Assembly: GCF_000026105.1 (NCBI RefSeq)
Contig: NC_008027.1
Span: 5,538,501 to 5,602,500 of the forward strand
DNA: 64,000 nucleotides
Source of the DNA: Pseudomonas entomophila L48
GTDB taxonomy: Bacteria; Pseudomonadota; Gammaproteobacteria; Pseudomonadales; Pseudomonadaceae
Direction of reading: 5' to 3'
Both the position numbers and the translations under genes were made by a program. Every line of letters begins with the position of its first letter. Within the stretch, counting starts at the first letter, position 1. The notes under the pieces are model-generated. The model was given only the letters and a program-made list of their open reading frames with translations, searched no databases and was not told the origin of the DNA. Below are positions 26,228 to 34,646 of this stretch, in pieces.

Positions 26228-27625
26228 TTATTCGGGAGCGAAGATCTTACCCGGATTCATGATGCCGTTAGGGTCGAACACGGCCTTGATCGCCTTCATG
26301 CAGGCGATTTCATCCGCCGAGCGGCTATAGCCGAGGTAGTCGCGCTTGGTCATGCCCACGCCATGCTCGGCGGAGATCGAGCCGTTGTAGCGCTCGACGA
26401 TCTCGAACACCCACTTGTTGACCTTGGTACAGGAGGCGAAGAAATCGTCCTTGGTCATGTGGTCGGGCTTGAGAATGTTCAGGTGCAGGTTGCCGTCGCC
26501 GATGTGGCCGTACCAGACCACTTCGTAGTCTGGGTAGTGTTCGCCGACGATGGCGTCGATATCGCGCAGGAACGCCGGCACTTTCGACACGGTGACCGAA
26601 ATGTCGTTCTTGTAGGGCGTCCAGTGGGAAATGGTCTCGGACAGGTATTCGCGCAGCTTCCACAGGTTCTTCAGCTGGGTTTCGCTCTGGCTCATCACCC
26701 CGTCCAGCACCCAGCCCTGCTCGACGCAGTGCTCGAAGGTGGCCAGCGCCTCGTTGGCCACCTCCTCGGTGCTGGCCTCGAACTCCAGCAGCGCATAGAA
26801 CGGGCAGCCCGTCTCGAACGGTGCCGGTACATCGCCACGGGCGAGGATCTTGGCCAGGCCCTTGTCGGAGAAGAACTCGAAGGCGGTCAGGTCGAGCTTG
26901 CCCTGGAAGGCGTGCAGCACCGGCATGATCGAGTCGAAGTCCGGCGTGCCCAGCACCATCGCGGTAAGGTTGCGCGGCGCGCGGTCCAGGCGCATGGTCG
27001 CCTCGACCACGAAGCCCAGCGTGCCTTCGGCGCCGATGAACAGCTGGCGCAGATCGTAGCCGGTGGCGTTCTTGATCAGGTCCTTGTTCAGCTCCAGCAA
27101 CTCGCCCTTGCCGGTGACCACTTTCAGCCCGGCCACCCAGTTACGGGTCATGCCGTAGCGAATCACCTTGATCCCGCCGGCATTGGTGCCGATATTGCCG
27201 CCAATCTGGCTGGAGCCGCTGGAAGCGAAATCCACGGGGTAGTACAAGCCCTGGTCTTCGGCGAACTGCTGAAGCTGGCGGGTAATCACGCCTGGCTGGC
27301 AGACCACGGTGCGGTCGAACTCATTGAAACCGAGGATCTGGTTCATAGAGTCGAACGCCACCACCACTTCGCCATGGGCGGCGACCGCGCCTCCCGACAG
27401 CCCGGTACGCCCACCGGACGGCACCAGGGCGACCTTGTGCCGGTTCGCCCAAAGCACGATGGCCTGGACCTGTTCGATGGTTTTGGGGAAGACGATGGCG
27501 CTGGGCGCGGGCGGGTAGTGCTTGGTCCAGTCCTTGCCATATGCCTCGAGCGAGGCGGGATCGGTGAGGACCTTGCCAGGGTCGACCAGGGTCATCAGCT
27601 CATCAATTACCGCAGACTGGGTCAT
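26228..27625 (-). CDS. D-2-hydroxyglutarate dehydrogenase (FAD)
   Basis: The ATG at 27623-27625 (MTQSAVIDELMTLVDPGKVL) gives 465 residues; an ATG at 27649 is also possible. FAD-binding motifs 'VPSGGRTGLSGGAVA' and 'SSGSSQIGGNIGTNAGGIKV' are present, with the C-terminal 'GHIGDGNLHLNI' and 'EHGVGMTKRDYL' of the GlcD/D2HGDH family. In Pseudomonas this enzyme reoxidises the D-2-hydroxyglutarate made by SerA, pulling serine synthesis forward. The divergent serA gene next door supports this substrate over glycolate or D-lactate. Confidence 0.88.
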   Translation of the reverse strand: MTQSAVIDELMTLVDPGKVLTDPASLEAYGKDWTKHYPPAPSAIVFPKTIEQVQAIVLWANRHKVALVPSGGRTGLSGGAVAAHGEVVVAFDSMNQILGFNEFDRTVVCQPGVITRQLQQFAEDQGLYYPVDFASSGSSQIGGNIGTNAGGIKVIRYGMTRNWVAGLKVVTGKGELLELNKDLIKNATGYDLRQLFIGAEGTLGFVVEATMRLDRAPRNLTAMVLGTPDFDSIMPVLHAFQGKLDLTAFEFFSDKGLAKILARGDVPAPFETGCPFYALLEFEASTEEVANEALATFEHCVEQGWVLDGVMSQSETQLKNLWKLREYLSETISHWTPYKNDISVTVSKVPAFLRDIDAIVGEHYPDYEVVWYGHIGDGNLHLNILKPDHMTKDDFFASCTKVNKWVFEIVERYNGSISAEHGVGMTKRDYLGYSRSADEIACMKAIKAVFDPNGIMNPGKIFAPE

Positions 27626-27795
27626 CGCAGGAACTCTCGACTTATTCATAGTCACCCTGAGCACGCTTCACCTGTCGGGATAAGCTCAGATCAGGTCGCG
27701 TATGCTAGCATAGCCCTCCCGCTGTCCGTGCTAAGGCCGACGCCGCGCCGCTTCACCCTCCTCGCCATTTTTCTCCGGGATACAGGTTTAAGCAG

Positions 27796-29025
27796 ATGAG
27801 CAAGACGTCTCTCGACAAGAGCAAGATCAGGTTCCTTCTTCTTGAAGGCGTCCACCAGAATGCGGTGGATATCCTCAAGGCCGCCGGGTACAGCAACATC
27901 GAGTACCTCACCGGTTCGCTGCCGGACGCCGAGCTGAAGGAAAAGATCGCCGATGCCCACTTCATCGGTATCCGCTCGCGCACCCAGCTGACCGAAGAGG
28001 TCTTCGACTGTGCGAAGAAACTGGTCGCGGTCGGCTGCTTCTGCATCGGCACCAACCAGGTCGACCTGAACGCGGCCCGCGAGCGCGGCATCGCGGTGTT
28101 CAACGCACCGTACTCCAACACCCGTTCGGTAGCCGAACTGGTGCTGGCCGAAGCCATCCTGCTGCTGCGCGGCATCCCCGAGAAGAATGCCTCCTGCCAC
28201 CGTGGCGGCTGGATCAAGAGCGCGGCCAACTCCTTCGAGATCCGTGGCAAGAAGCTGGGCATCGTCGGCTACGGCTCGATCGGCACGCAGCTGTCGGTGC
28301 TGGCCGAAGGCCTGGGCATGCAGGTGTACTTCTACGACCCGCTGACCAAGCTGCCGCTGGGCAACGCCACCCAGGTCACCAGCCTGCACGAACTGCTGGG
28401 CCTGGCCGACATCGTCTCGCTGCACGTGCCTGAACTGCCGTCCACCCAGTGGATGATCGGTGAGAAGGAAATCCGCGCGATGAAGAAGGGCGCGATCTTG
28501 ATCAACGCCGCCCGTGGCACCGTGGTCGAGCTGGACCACCTGGCCGCCGCGATCAAGGACAAGCACCTGATCGGCGCCGCCATCGACGTGTTCCCGGTCG
28601 AGCCGCGCTCCAACGACGACGAGTTCGAAAGCCCGCTGCGTGGCCTGGACAACGTGATCCTCACCCCGCACATCGGTGGTTCCACCGCCGAAGCCCAGGC
28701 CAACATTGGCCTGGAAGTGGCCGAGAAGCTGGTCAAGTACAGCGACAACGGTACTTCCGTATCGTCGGTCAACTTCCCGGAAGTGGCCCTGCCGGCCCAC
28801 CCAGGCAAGCACCGCCTGCTGCACATCCACGAAAACATCCCGGGCGTGCTCAGCGAGATCAACAAAGTGTTCGCCGAGAACGGTATCAACATCTCCGGTC
28901 AGTTCCTGCAGACCGACGAGAAAGTCGGTTACGTGGTCATCGACGTGGACGCCGAGTACTCGGACCTGGCCCAGGAGAAACTGCAGCACGTGAAGGGCAC
29001 CATTCGCTCGCGCGTACTGTTCTAA
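27796..29025 (+). CDS. serA: D-3-phosphoglycerate dehydrogenase
   Basis: The 409-residue enzyme has the NAD motif 'GIVGYGSIGTQLSVLAEGLG', catalytic 'INAARGTVVELDHL' and 'LTPHIGGST' (His), and a C-terminal ACT domain ('NIPGVLSEINKVFAENGINISGQFLQTDEKVGYVVIDVDAE'). It makes 3-phosphohydroxypyruvate, the first step of serine synthesis, and SerA enzymes can also reduce 2-oxoglutarate to D-2-hydroxyglutarate. It is followed by a rho-independent terminator. Confidence 0.96.
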   Translation: MSKTSLDKSKIRFLLLEGVHQNAVDILKAAGYSNIEYLTGSLPDAELKEKIADAHFIGIRSRTQLTEEVFDCAKKLVAVGCFCIGTNQVDLNAARERGIAVFNAPYSNTRSVAELVLAEAILLLRGIPEKNASCHRGGWIKSAANSFEIRGKKLGIVGYGSIGTQLSVLAEGLGMQVYFYDPLTKLPLGNATQVTSLHELLGLADIVSLHVPELPSTQWMIGEKEIRAMKKGAILINAARGTVVELDHLAAAIKDKHLIGAAIDVFPVEPRSNDDEFESPLRGLDNVILTPHIGGSTAEAQANIGLEVAEKLVKYSDNGTSVSSVNFPEVALPAHPGKHRLLHIHENIPGVLSEINKVFAENGINISGQFLQTDEKVGYVVIDVDAEYSDLAQEKLQHVKGTIRSRVLF

Positions 29026-29044
29026 GTTTCACGGCGGCATGAAA

Positions 29045-29076
29045 AAGGGAGGCCCTGGTGGCCTCCCTTATTCTTT
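29045..29076 (+). terminator. serA terminator
   Basis: The 10-bp stem AAGGGAGGCC / GGCCTCCCTT (29045-29054, 29060-29069) is followed by a short T-rich run (ATTCTTTG), just after the serA stop. Confidence 0.75.
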
Positions 29077-29099
29077 GTCGCGGTACACCGACGATTCTT

Positions 29100-29184
29100 G
29101 TAGGAGCGGCTTCAGCCGCGATCGCCCGCGAAGCGGGTGCCAAGCGCCGCGGTGTCTATTTCGCGGCTGAAGCCGCTCCTACAG
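29100..29184. repeat. inverted REP pair, third subtype
   Basis: GTAGGAGCGGCTTCAGCCGCGA and the inverted GCGGCTGAAGCCGCTCCTAC lie between convergent serA and the DUF4399 gene. An internal CCCGCGAAGCGGG hairpin is also present. Confidence 0.85.
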
Positions 29185-29192
29185 GTTCTGCG

Positions 29193-29669
29193 TCACTTCA
29201 CATCTACTGTGATCTTCTTCGACTCGACGCTCGGCTTGAACGGCACGTGGTACTGGTCACCCAGCACCAACTGCAGGGTGTGCTTGCCCGGCGTCAGGGT
29301 GATGGTCGCCTCGGTCTGCGCCTTGCCGAAATGCAGCACCTGCGGGCCAGCCGGCAACGGTGCGTTGTTTTCCGGCATCAGGCTGGTCGGCAGCGGCATA
29401 TCAGCTGCCGGCGCCTTGTCGACATCCACCAGCAGGTGGTGATGGCCGGTGTGCGGGGTCTGGTCACCCGCCGGCTTCAGGCCCATGCCCTCGATACCGA
29501 ACTTGACGGTGAAGGTCTTGTCGACCGTGGCACCGTCGGCGGGGGAAACGATGAAGACCTTGGCGCCTTCCGGTGGCTGCTGGCTCTTCAGGGCATCCGC
29601 GGCGCTGGCGAACACCGATGCCCCCATCAAAAGACCGGCGACGACAGCACGCGACATTAGGCTTTTCAT
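29193..29669 (-). CDS. DUF4399 family exported protein
   Basis: The 158-residue protein has a Sec signal peptide (cut after ASA, residue 23) and the DUF4399 pattern 'VFIVSPADGATVDKTFTVKFGIEGMGLKPAG', then 'TGHHHLLVDVD', 'LHFGKAQTEATITLTPGKHTLQLVLGDQYHVPF'. The HHH and nearby His residues may bind metal. It is periplasmic and of unknown function. Confidence 0.85.
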   Translation of the reverse strand: MKSLMSRAVVAGLLMGASVFASAADALKSQQPPEGAKVFIVSPADGATVDKTFTVKFGIEGMGLKPAGDQTPHTGHHHLLVDVDKAPAADMPLPTSLMPENNAPLPAGPQVLHFGKAQTEATITLTPGKHTLQLVLGDQYHVPFKPSVESKKITVDVK

Positions 29670-29896
29670 TCACTTCTCCTGTGATTCACTTCAATTGACC
29701 GCTATCACTTAAACGAAGCACGGCGGTACTTCACCATAGTCCACCCACACTGGAAGAGGTTCAAAAACAGGCGCGGAAATATTTCAGGGCCGCGTCAAAC
29801 ATTGACCGGGCCCTGAGGTCTGAGGCTGCGCTCGACCGTGGCAGGTAATAAGTCCCGGCGAATGGAAATCTTCTGCCGAACAAGAAAGGGGCATTC

Positions 29897-30361
29897 ATGC
29901 GTTTGACCATTGGCGTGCTGCTGGCAGCACTGTTCACTCCATTGGCCCAGGCCGAACTGATCGATGAAATCAACGACCGGGGGGAGTTGCGCATCGCCGT
30001 GCAGAGCGACGCCGCGCCCTATGCCTTCAAGCAGGACGAGCACCTGACGGGTTTCGATATCGAGCTTGGCCAGGCATTGGCCCGGGAACTGGACCTGCGC
30101 GCCGAGTTCATCGAGACGCCGGCCGCGGAAGTACTGGCGGGGGTGGAGAGCGGCAAGTTCGACATCACTGTCGACAAGCCCGATGTGCAAGGCAAACTTG
30201 CACCTGCGCTGAGCGCCAGCCAGCCGTTTGGCGACCAGCACCTGGTGATTCCATTCCAGAAGGACAACCCGGCGTTCGAGAGCGCGGTGAACAATGCCTT
30301 GCAGCGGCTCAAGGACAATGGGCGCCTGACCGAGCTGGAAAAGAAATGGCTCCAGCAGTAG
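29897..30361 (+). CDS. truncated solute-binding-like protein (SBP family 3)
   Basis: The 154-residue protein has a signal peptide (MRLTIGVLLAALFTPLAQA) and the start of a family 3 amino-acid binding protein ('INDRGELRIAVQSDAAPYAFKQDEHLTGFDIELGQALARELDL'). It then jumps directly to the usual C-terminal helix ('PFQKDNPAFESAVNNALQRLKDNGRLTELEKKW'). About 90 residues, the second lobe, are missing compared with the normal 240-270, yet the frame is clean. There is no transporter gene beside it. It may be a reduced sensor or a decayed but still open gene. Confidence 0.75.
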   Translation: MRLTIGVLLAALFTPLAQAELIDEINDRGELRIAVQSDAAPYAFKQDEHLTGFDIELGQALARELDLRAEFIETPAAEVLAGVESGKFDITVDKPDVQGKLAPALSASQPFGDQHLVIPFQKDNPAFESAVNNALQRLKDNGRLTELEKKWLQQ

Positions 30362-30377
30362 CCACGCCACCGATCCC

Positions 30378-30450
30378 GTAGGAGCCAGCTTGCTGGCGAA
30401 CAATTCTCAAGCCGGTGTGCGATCGTTCGCCAGCAAGCTGGCTCCTACAG
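30378..30450. repeat. inverted REP pair
   Basis: GTAGGAGCCAGCTTGCTGGC and the inverted GCCAGCAAGCTGGCTCCTAC lie between two convergent genes. Confidence 0.9.
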
Positions 30451-30945
30451 GTCCGCGTGGTTCAGGGCTTGCTCGGCCTGGTCCAGCTCCAGCTCGCTGA
30501 ACACCAGCACCCCTTCACGACGCAACAAGGCTGCCGTGACCCCTTCCCCCGCCACCTTCACACCCGTGAAGCTGCCGTCATAGGTCAATCGATTACCACA
30601 CGACGGGCTACCGGACTTGAGCACCGCCACCGTGATGCCGTGCCGCCGCACCAGGGCCAGGGCCTGCCTGGCACCTGCGAGAAACGCCTCGCTGACATCC
30701 TCGCCCGCCACCGTCACGACCTGCGCCTGTCCGTCCAGCACGGCACCACCCTGCCCGCCCGGAATCTCCGCTGGCGGGCGCGGCGTCGGCAAGCCACCGG
30801 CCACCTCCGGGCACAATGGCACCACCCGCCCCTCGGCCTGCCAGCGCTGCAACAGGTCGGGATGGCCGCTGGCACGCCCGTCATAACGCACCGGCTGGCC
30901 CAGCAGGCAGGCGCTGACCAGCACCTTAGAACGGATCGTTGCCAC
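30445..30945 (-). CDS. DUF523 family protein
   Basis: The 166-residue protein has the DUF523 pattern 'KVLVSACLLGQPVRYDGRASGH', 'VPLCPEVAGGLPTPRPPAEI', 'AVLKSGSPSCGNRLTYDGSFTG', with conserved Cys residues (ACLL, LCPE, SCG) that could hold a metal or cluster. Its start overlaps the 3' end of the prolyl hydroxylase gene by 20 bases, so the two are translationally coupled. Function is unknown. Confidence 0.88.
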   Translation of the reverse strand: MATIRSKVLVSACLLGQPVRYDGRASGHPDLLQRWQAEGRVVPLCPEVAGGLPTPRPPAEIPGGQGGAVLDGQAQVVTVAGEDVSEAFLAGARQALALVRRHGITVAVLKSGSPSCGNRLTYDGSFTGVKVAGEGVTAALLRREGVLVFSELELDQAEQALNHADL

Positions 30946-31549
30946 GGCGACGGAACCAGCCTGTCAGCGACAGGCGCTCGCGCCCGGCCGGGAGGACTTC
31001 GTGGGGGATGTCGCCCGACAGGAACACCACCAGGGTGCCCGCCAGCGGCGGCACGTCATGCTCGACGTCCCCCTGCAGGAACATGCGCAACTGGCCACCG
31101 TCGTCGGGCTGCCAGCCTTCATTGAGATAGAACACGGCCGAGACGGCACGCCGGTCGTCGTCGCGGAACCGGTCCAGGTGGCGGCGATAGAAGGCGCCCG
31201 GGGGATACAGGGCGAAATGGCACTCGAAATCCTCGAGCCCCAGGTACAACCCTTGGTTGATGGCCTGGCGCAGGCTGTCCATGGCCCCCAGGTACTGGTC
31301 GCAGGCCTCGGAGTCACCCGGGTCGATCCACTGGATCTGGTCGCCGCGAATGGCCTCGCGCACCTCCTGCGCGGCACCGCGCCCGACCCCGGCCGGGTTG
31401 AGTTCGCCTTCGGCGTGGCGACGGCGGCATTCGAGCGCCAGCGCGCGGGCCAGTTCGTCGGACAAGAAGAGCGACTGCTGCGACCAGCCACGGGTGGCCA
31501 GGTCATCGACGATCGCCGACAGCATCGGATGTTCAGGAGGAATGTGCAT
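30926..31549 (-). CDS. 2-oxoglutarate/Fe(II) prolyl 4-hydroxylase of EF-Tu (PPHD-like)
   Basis: The 207-residue protein has a double-stranded beta-helix with the iron triad HxD...H: 'FYRRHLDRFRDDDRR' (His, Asp) and 'SGDIPHEVLPAGRERLSLTGWFRR' (distal His, then the 2-oxoglutarate-binding Arg). Length and motifs fit the P. putida prolyl hydroxylase PPHD, which hydroxylates a switch-I proline of EF-Tu and resembles human HIF prolyl hydroxylases. The assignment rests on motif and genome-context recall. The DUF523 gene overlaps its 3' end. Confidence 0.85.
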   Translation of the reverse strand: MHIPPEHPMLSAIVDDLATRGWSQQSLFLSDELARALALECRRRHAEGELNPAGVGRGAAQEVREAIRGDQIQWIDPGDSEACDQYLGAMDSLRQAINQGLYLGLEDFECHFALYPPGAFYRRHLDRFRDDDRRAVSAVFYLNEGWQPDDGGQLRMFLQGDVEHDVPPLAGTLVVFLSGDIPHEVLPAGRERLSLTGWFRRRGNDPF

Positions 31550-31670
31550 GGCGCATCATAGCCATTCGGCATGCGCTCGCACAGCGCCACTTGGTCGAGA
31601 ACTGCCGTTGGCGTCTCGACAAAGCCCCGCCGGGCCACGGACAATAGCGGCCTGCCGACAGGAGTCCTGA

Positions 31671-32423
31671 ATGCGCCGTTTGTTTTCCCTGCTTCTGCTG
31701 ATGATCTGCACCATGCCTGTCTGGGCAGACAGCCTCGATCAACTGTACAAGGCCGCCGGCTGGCCCGACCAGCGCGCCCATTTCAACGATGCCGTGAGCG
31801 CCGCCCAGCAGCGCTACCGCAACAGCCTGCCGCCTGCGGTCTACCAGGCGCTGGTCAGCAACAGCAACCAGCGCTTCCAGGCCCAGGCCATGGATCGCCG
31901 CGCCCTGGCGCAGCTGCGCACGAACTTGCAGAACCCTGCGCCGGCCCTGAACTTCTTCCAGTCGCCGCTGGGGCGCAAGGTGGTTGCCGCCGAACTGCTG
32001 GCCACGCGCAAAGATCAACTGGCCAAGAATGCCAAGGGCCTGCCCAAGATGCAGGTCAGCGACAACCGCCTGCTGATCGTCGGCCACCTGGCCCAGGCAC
32101 TGCCCGCCCGTGAGGCCGGCGCCGAGGTCAGCCTGGCGATTGCCGGGGTGGCGGCGGACAGCCTCAGCTCGATGATCCCCGGCCTGTTCGGTGGCGGCCA
32201 GGCCCAGAACCTGCTCGACGGCCAGCGCCAGCGCCTGATGAACCAGGTCGGCGAAGACCTGAACAACACCCTGCTGTATGTCTATCGCGACCTGTCGGAC
32301 ACCGAGCTGGAAGAGTTCGCCACCTTCGCCGAGTCGCCGCAAGGCCAGGCCTACTACAAGGCCGCCGTGGCCGCCGTGCGCGCCGCGCTGGCGGTCGGCC
32401 AGAACGCCGCGGACCTGAACTGA
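31671..32423 (+). CDS. DUF2059-like exported protein
   Basis: The 250-residue protein has a signal peptide (MRRLFSLLLLMICTMPVWA) and an all-helical mature part. Its C-terminal motif 'YVYRDLSDTELEEFATFAESPQGQAYYKAAVAAVRAAL' is the DUF2059 signature. DUF2059 proteins are periplasmic and of unknown function. Confidence 0.75.
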   Translation: MRRLFSLLLLMICTMPVWADSLDQLYKAAGWPDQRAHFNDAVSAAQQRYRNSLPPAVYQALVSNSNQRFQAQAMDRRALAQLRTNLQNPAPALNFFQSPLGRKVVAAELLATRKDQLAKNAKGLPKMQVSDNRLLIVGHLAQALPAREAGAEVSLAIAGVAADSLSSMIPGLFGGGQAQNLLDGQRQRLMNQVGEDLNNTLLYVYRDLSDTELEEFATFAESPQGQAYYKAAVAAVRAALAVGQNAADLN

Positions 32424-33359
32424 TCAGCCCAGGCGCTGGCCGATGAAGTCGAAATAGCGCTGGCGGATGCCCGGCAGCTCATTGGCCAGGTGGTGCCGCG
32501 CCTCGGGCAGCATGAGGATCTGCGGCTCGCTGAACTTGGCCTTGAGCACCTTGAGGTTGTAGGGCCAGTCCACGGTACCGTCCGCCTCCCCTTGCACGAT
32601 CAACAGCCGCCGCGTGCTGCGCGGCGCCTCCTCTATACGCCGGACCCATTTCAACAGCGCGCCGACCCAGGCTGTCGGCAAACGGCGCGGTTGCAGCGGG
32701 TCGGCTTCCAGAAACGGCAGGAACGCCGGGTCGTTGGTGTTCTCGCTGAAGCGCCGCTCGATGCCGTTGACGAAGTGGCGCAGCACGCAATAGCTGAGCT
32801 TCGACCAGTGCCAGGCGCGCGGGCGCACCAGCGGCGCCAGCAGGATCACCTCGCCGTCGGCCGGGCTGCGGCCGTCGCAGTGCAGCAGGTGATCGACCAC
32901 GATCGCCCCGCCGGTGCTCTGCCCGCACAGGTGCCACGGGCGTGGCAGGTCGAGCTGGCGCGCCTGTTCGAACAAGGCGCCCAGTGTCTGCTGATAAATG
33001 TCGAAGTCTTCGATGCTGGCCCGCTCTCCGCTGGACAGCCCGTGCCCAGGCAGGTCGCAGCTGATCACCGCATAGTGCTGCCCAAGCGCCCAGTCGATCA
33101 CATGCCGATACAGGCCCATGTGGTCGTAGTAGCCATGCAGCAGGAACAGGGTCGCCACCGGTTGCTCCGGCAACCAGACCTGGCCGACCAGGTCGAACCC
33201 AGCGGCCTGGAAGCGACCAAGCCAACTGGCCACCGGCAGGTCCAGGCCATAGAAGCGCTGGTAGTCACGGCCTTGGGCCGGCAGCGACTGGCGCTCGGTG
33301 AGGGGCGACAGGCTGGCGCGCAGCGAGTCGGGTTGGAAGGCGGCGGGCATCGGGTACAT
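32424..33359 (-). CDS. alpha/beta hydrolase (monoglyceride lipase-like)
   Basis: Several starts are possible (33407, 33359, 33350); I favour MYPMPAAFQPDSLRASLSP at 33359 but the ribosome binding site is weak. The about 311-residue protein has the hydrolase oxyanion motif 'TLFLLHGYYDHMGLYRHVIDW', the nucleophile elbow 'LCGQSTGGAIVVDHLL' (Ser in GQSTGG), an Asp in 'IVQGEADGTVDWPYN' and His in 'LPEARHHLANE'. It resembles lysophospholipase/monoglyceride lipases. Its stop codon touches the convergent DUF2059-like gene. Confidence 0.85.
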   Translation of the reverse strand: MYPMPAAFQPDSLRASLSPLTERQSLPAQGRDYQRFYGLDLPVASWLGRFQAAGFDLVGQVWLPEQPVATLFLLHGYYDHMGLYRHVIDWALGQHYAVISCDLPGHGLSSGERASIEDFDIYQQTLGALFEQARQLDLPRPWHLCGQSTGGAIVVDHLLHCDGRSPADGEVILLAPLVRPRAWHWSKLSYCVLRHFVNGIERRFSENTNDPAFLPFLEADPLQPRRLPTAWVGALLKWVRRIEEAPRSTRRLLIVQGEADGTVDWPYNLKVLKAKFSEPQILMLPEARHHLANELPGIRQRYFDFIGQRLG

Positions 33360-33448
33360 CCACACTGAAGCAAGTATTGATCTGCGATATTCAGGTCTTG
33401 CAGTCATCGTGGCAAGCTTGTGCGGTTATCAGGCGCTGCGAATAGACC

Positions 33449-34015
33449 ATGCCCCGAAGTTTCAAGCCATTGGCCGGTATCACCGCCACCCTGCTCTGCG
33501 CCGTCGCGCTGTGGTGGGCCTACGACAGTTTCCAGAGCCGCTACCTGCGCCCCTTCGACAACCAAGCCACCTTCTTCGACGGCAGCCAGTTGCAATTGCC
33601 GCCCGAGCTGTCCGGCCCCGGCCCTATCCGCGTGGTGCACTTCTGGGACCCGGCCTGCCCATGCAACGTCGGCAACCAGCAGCACCTGGGCGAGCTGGTC
33701 GCGCAGTTCGCCCCACGGGGCGTGAGCTTCCACGTCGTGCAGAAGCCCGGCAGCCACGGCCAGCTTCCCGCCAACCTCACCGCGCTGAAGCCACTGGCCA
33801 GCCTGCCCGGCAGTGAACGACTACCCGCCACGCCCGCCGTGGCAATCTGGGACCGCGAGGGCAACCTGGCTTACTTCGGCCCCTACAGCGAAGGCGCGGT
33901 GTGCAACTCGAGCAACAGCTTCATCGAGCCAATCCTCAAGGCACTGGAGCAAGGGCGCCGGGTACAGGCTTCCAATACCCTTGCGGTGGGCTGCTACTGC
34001 CCCTGGGCCGGCTGA
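33449..34015 (+). CDS. DUF6436 thioredoxin-like membrane-anchored protein
   Basis: The 188-residue protein has one N-terminal transmembrane anchor (residues 8-25) and a thioredoxin-like domain: 'IRVVHFWDPACPCNVGNQQHLGELVAQFAPRGVSFHVV' with a CPCN motif in the active-site position, cis-Pro 'LPATPAVAIWDREGNLAYFGPYSEG'. Its C-terminal tail 'NTLAVGCYCPW' is unusual and adds a second vicinal cysteine pair. It is probably a periplasmic thiol-disulfide protein. Its 3' end overlaps the convergent acetyltransferase gene by 22 bases. Confidence 0.8.
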   Translation: MPRSFKPLAGITATLLCAVALWWAYDSFQSRYLRPFDNQATFFDGSQLQLPPELSGPGPIRVVHFWDPACPCNVGNQQHLGELVAQFAPRGVSFHVVQKPGSHGQLPANLTALKPLASLPGSERLPATPAVAIWDREGNLAYFGPYSEGAVCNSSNSFIEPILKALEQGRRVQASNTLAVGCYCPWAG

Positions 34016-34560
34016 CGCACCCGCGCCGGGTTGCCCACCACCACCGCCCCCGCCGGCACATCGCGGGTCACTACGCTGCCGGCACCGACCACGGCGTTGT
34101 CGCCGATGGTCACGCCGGGCAGGATGATCGCCCCACCGCCAATCCACACGTTGTCGCCGATAGTCACCGGCCGGCCGCTCTCGAGGCCGGTACGGCGAAG
34201 CGCAGGGTCCATCGGGTGGTCGGCGGTGTAGATCTGCACCGCCGGGCCGATCTGGCAGTCGGCGCCAATGCGCACTGGCAGCACATCGAGGATCACACAG
34301 TTGAAGTTCATGAAACTGTTGGCGCCAATGCTGATGTTGTAGCCGTAGTCGCAGTAGAACGGTGGGCGGATCACCGCGCCGTCGCCGACGTGGCCGAAAT
34401 GCTCGAGCAGCAGGCCATGGCGCGCGTCGTTGAGCAGCTCGACGCTGCTGTTGTAGCGGTGCATCCAGTGCTTGTTGGCGATCTGCTCGGCCTGCAGCTC
34501 GGGGCAACCGGCGTGGTAGAGCTCACCGGCCAACATCTTCTGTTTTTCGCTGAGGGACAT
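33994..34560 (-). CDS. maltose/galactoside O-acetyltransferase family protein
   Basis: The 188-residue protein has the Maa N-terminal helix pair ('LSEKQKMLAGELYHAGCPELQAEQIANKHWMHRYN') and a left-handed parallel beta-helix of hexapeptide repeats. Catalytic His lies in 'TADHPMDPALRR', and 'VTIGDNVWIGGGAIILPGVTIGDNAVVGAGSVVTRDVPAGAVVVGNPARV' follows. It transfers acetyl from acetyl-CoA to a sugar hydroxyl; the natural substrate is uncertain. Confidence 0.92.
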   Translation of the reverse strand: MSLSEKQKMLAGELYHAGCPELQAEQIANKHWMHRYNSSVELLNDARHGLLLEHFGHVGDGAVIRPPFYCDYGYNISIGANSFMNFNCVILDVLPVRIGADCQIGPAVQIYTADHPMDPALRRTGLESGRPVTIGDNVWIGGGAIILPGVTIGDNAVVGAGSVVTRDVPAGAVVVGNPARVRQPAQGQ

Positions 34561-34646
34561 GGAAACTCCTTTCAGGGGCTATGCTCAGTTCGCGAATCCG
34601 CCGATGATCGGACCACATTTTTCGCTGGCGTGCACAAGGAGTTTCA

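Noticed and set aside
26201..27799. A 532-codon open frame opposite the hydroxyglutarate dehydrogenase gene
   Set aside because: Shadow frame with His/Gly/Val-rich translation and no motif.
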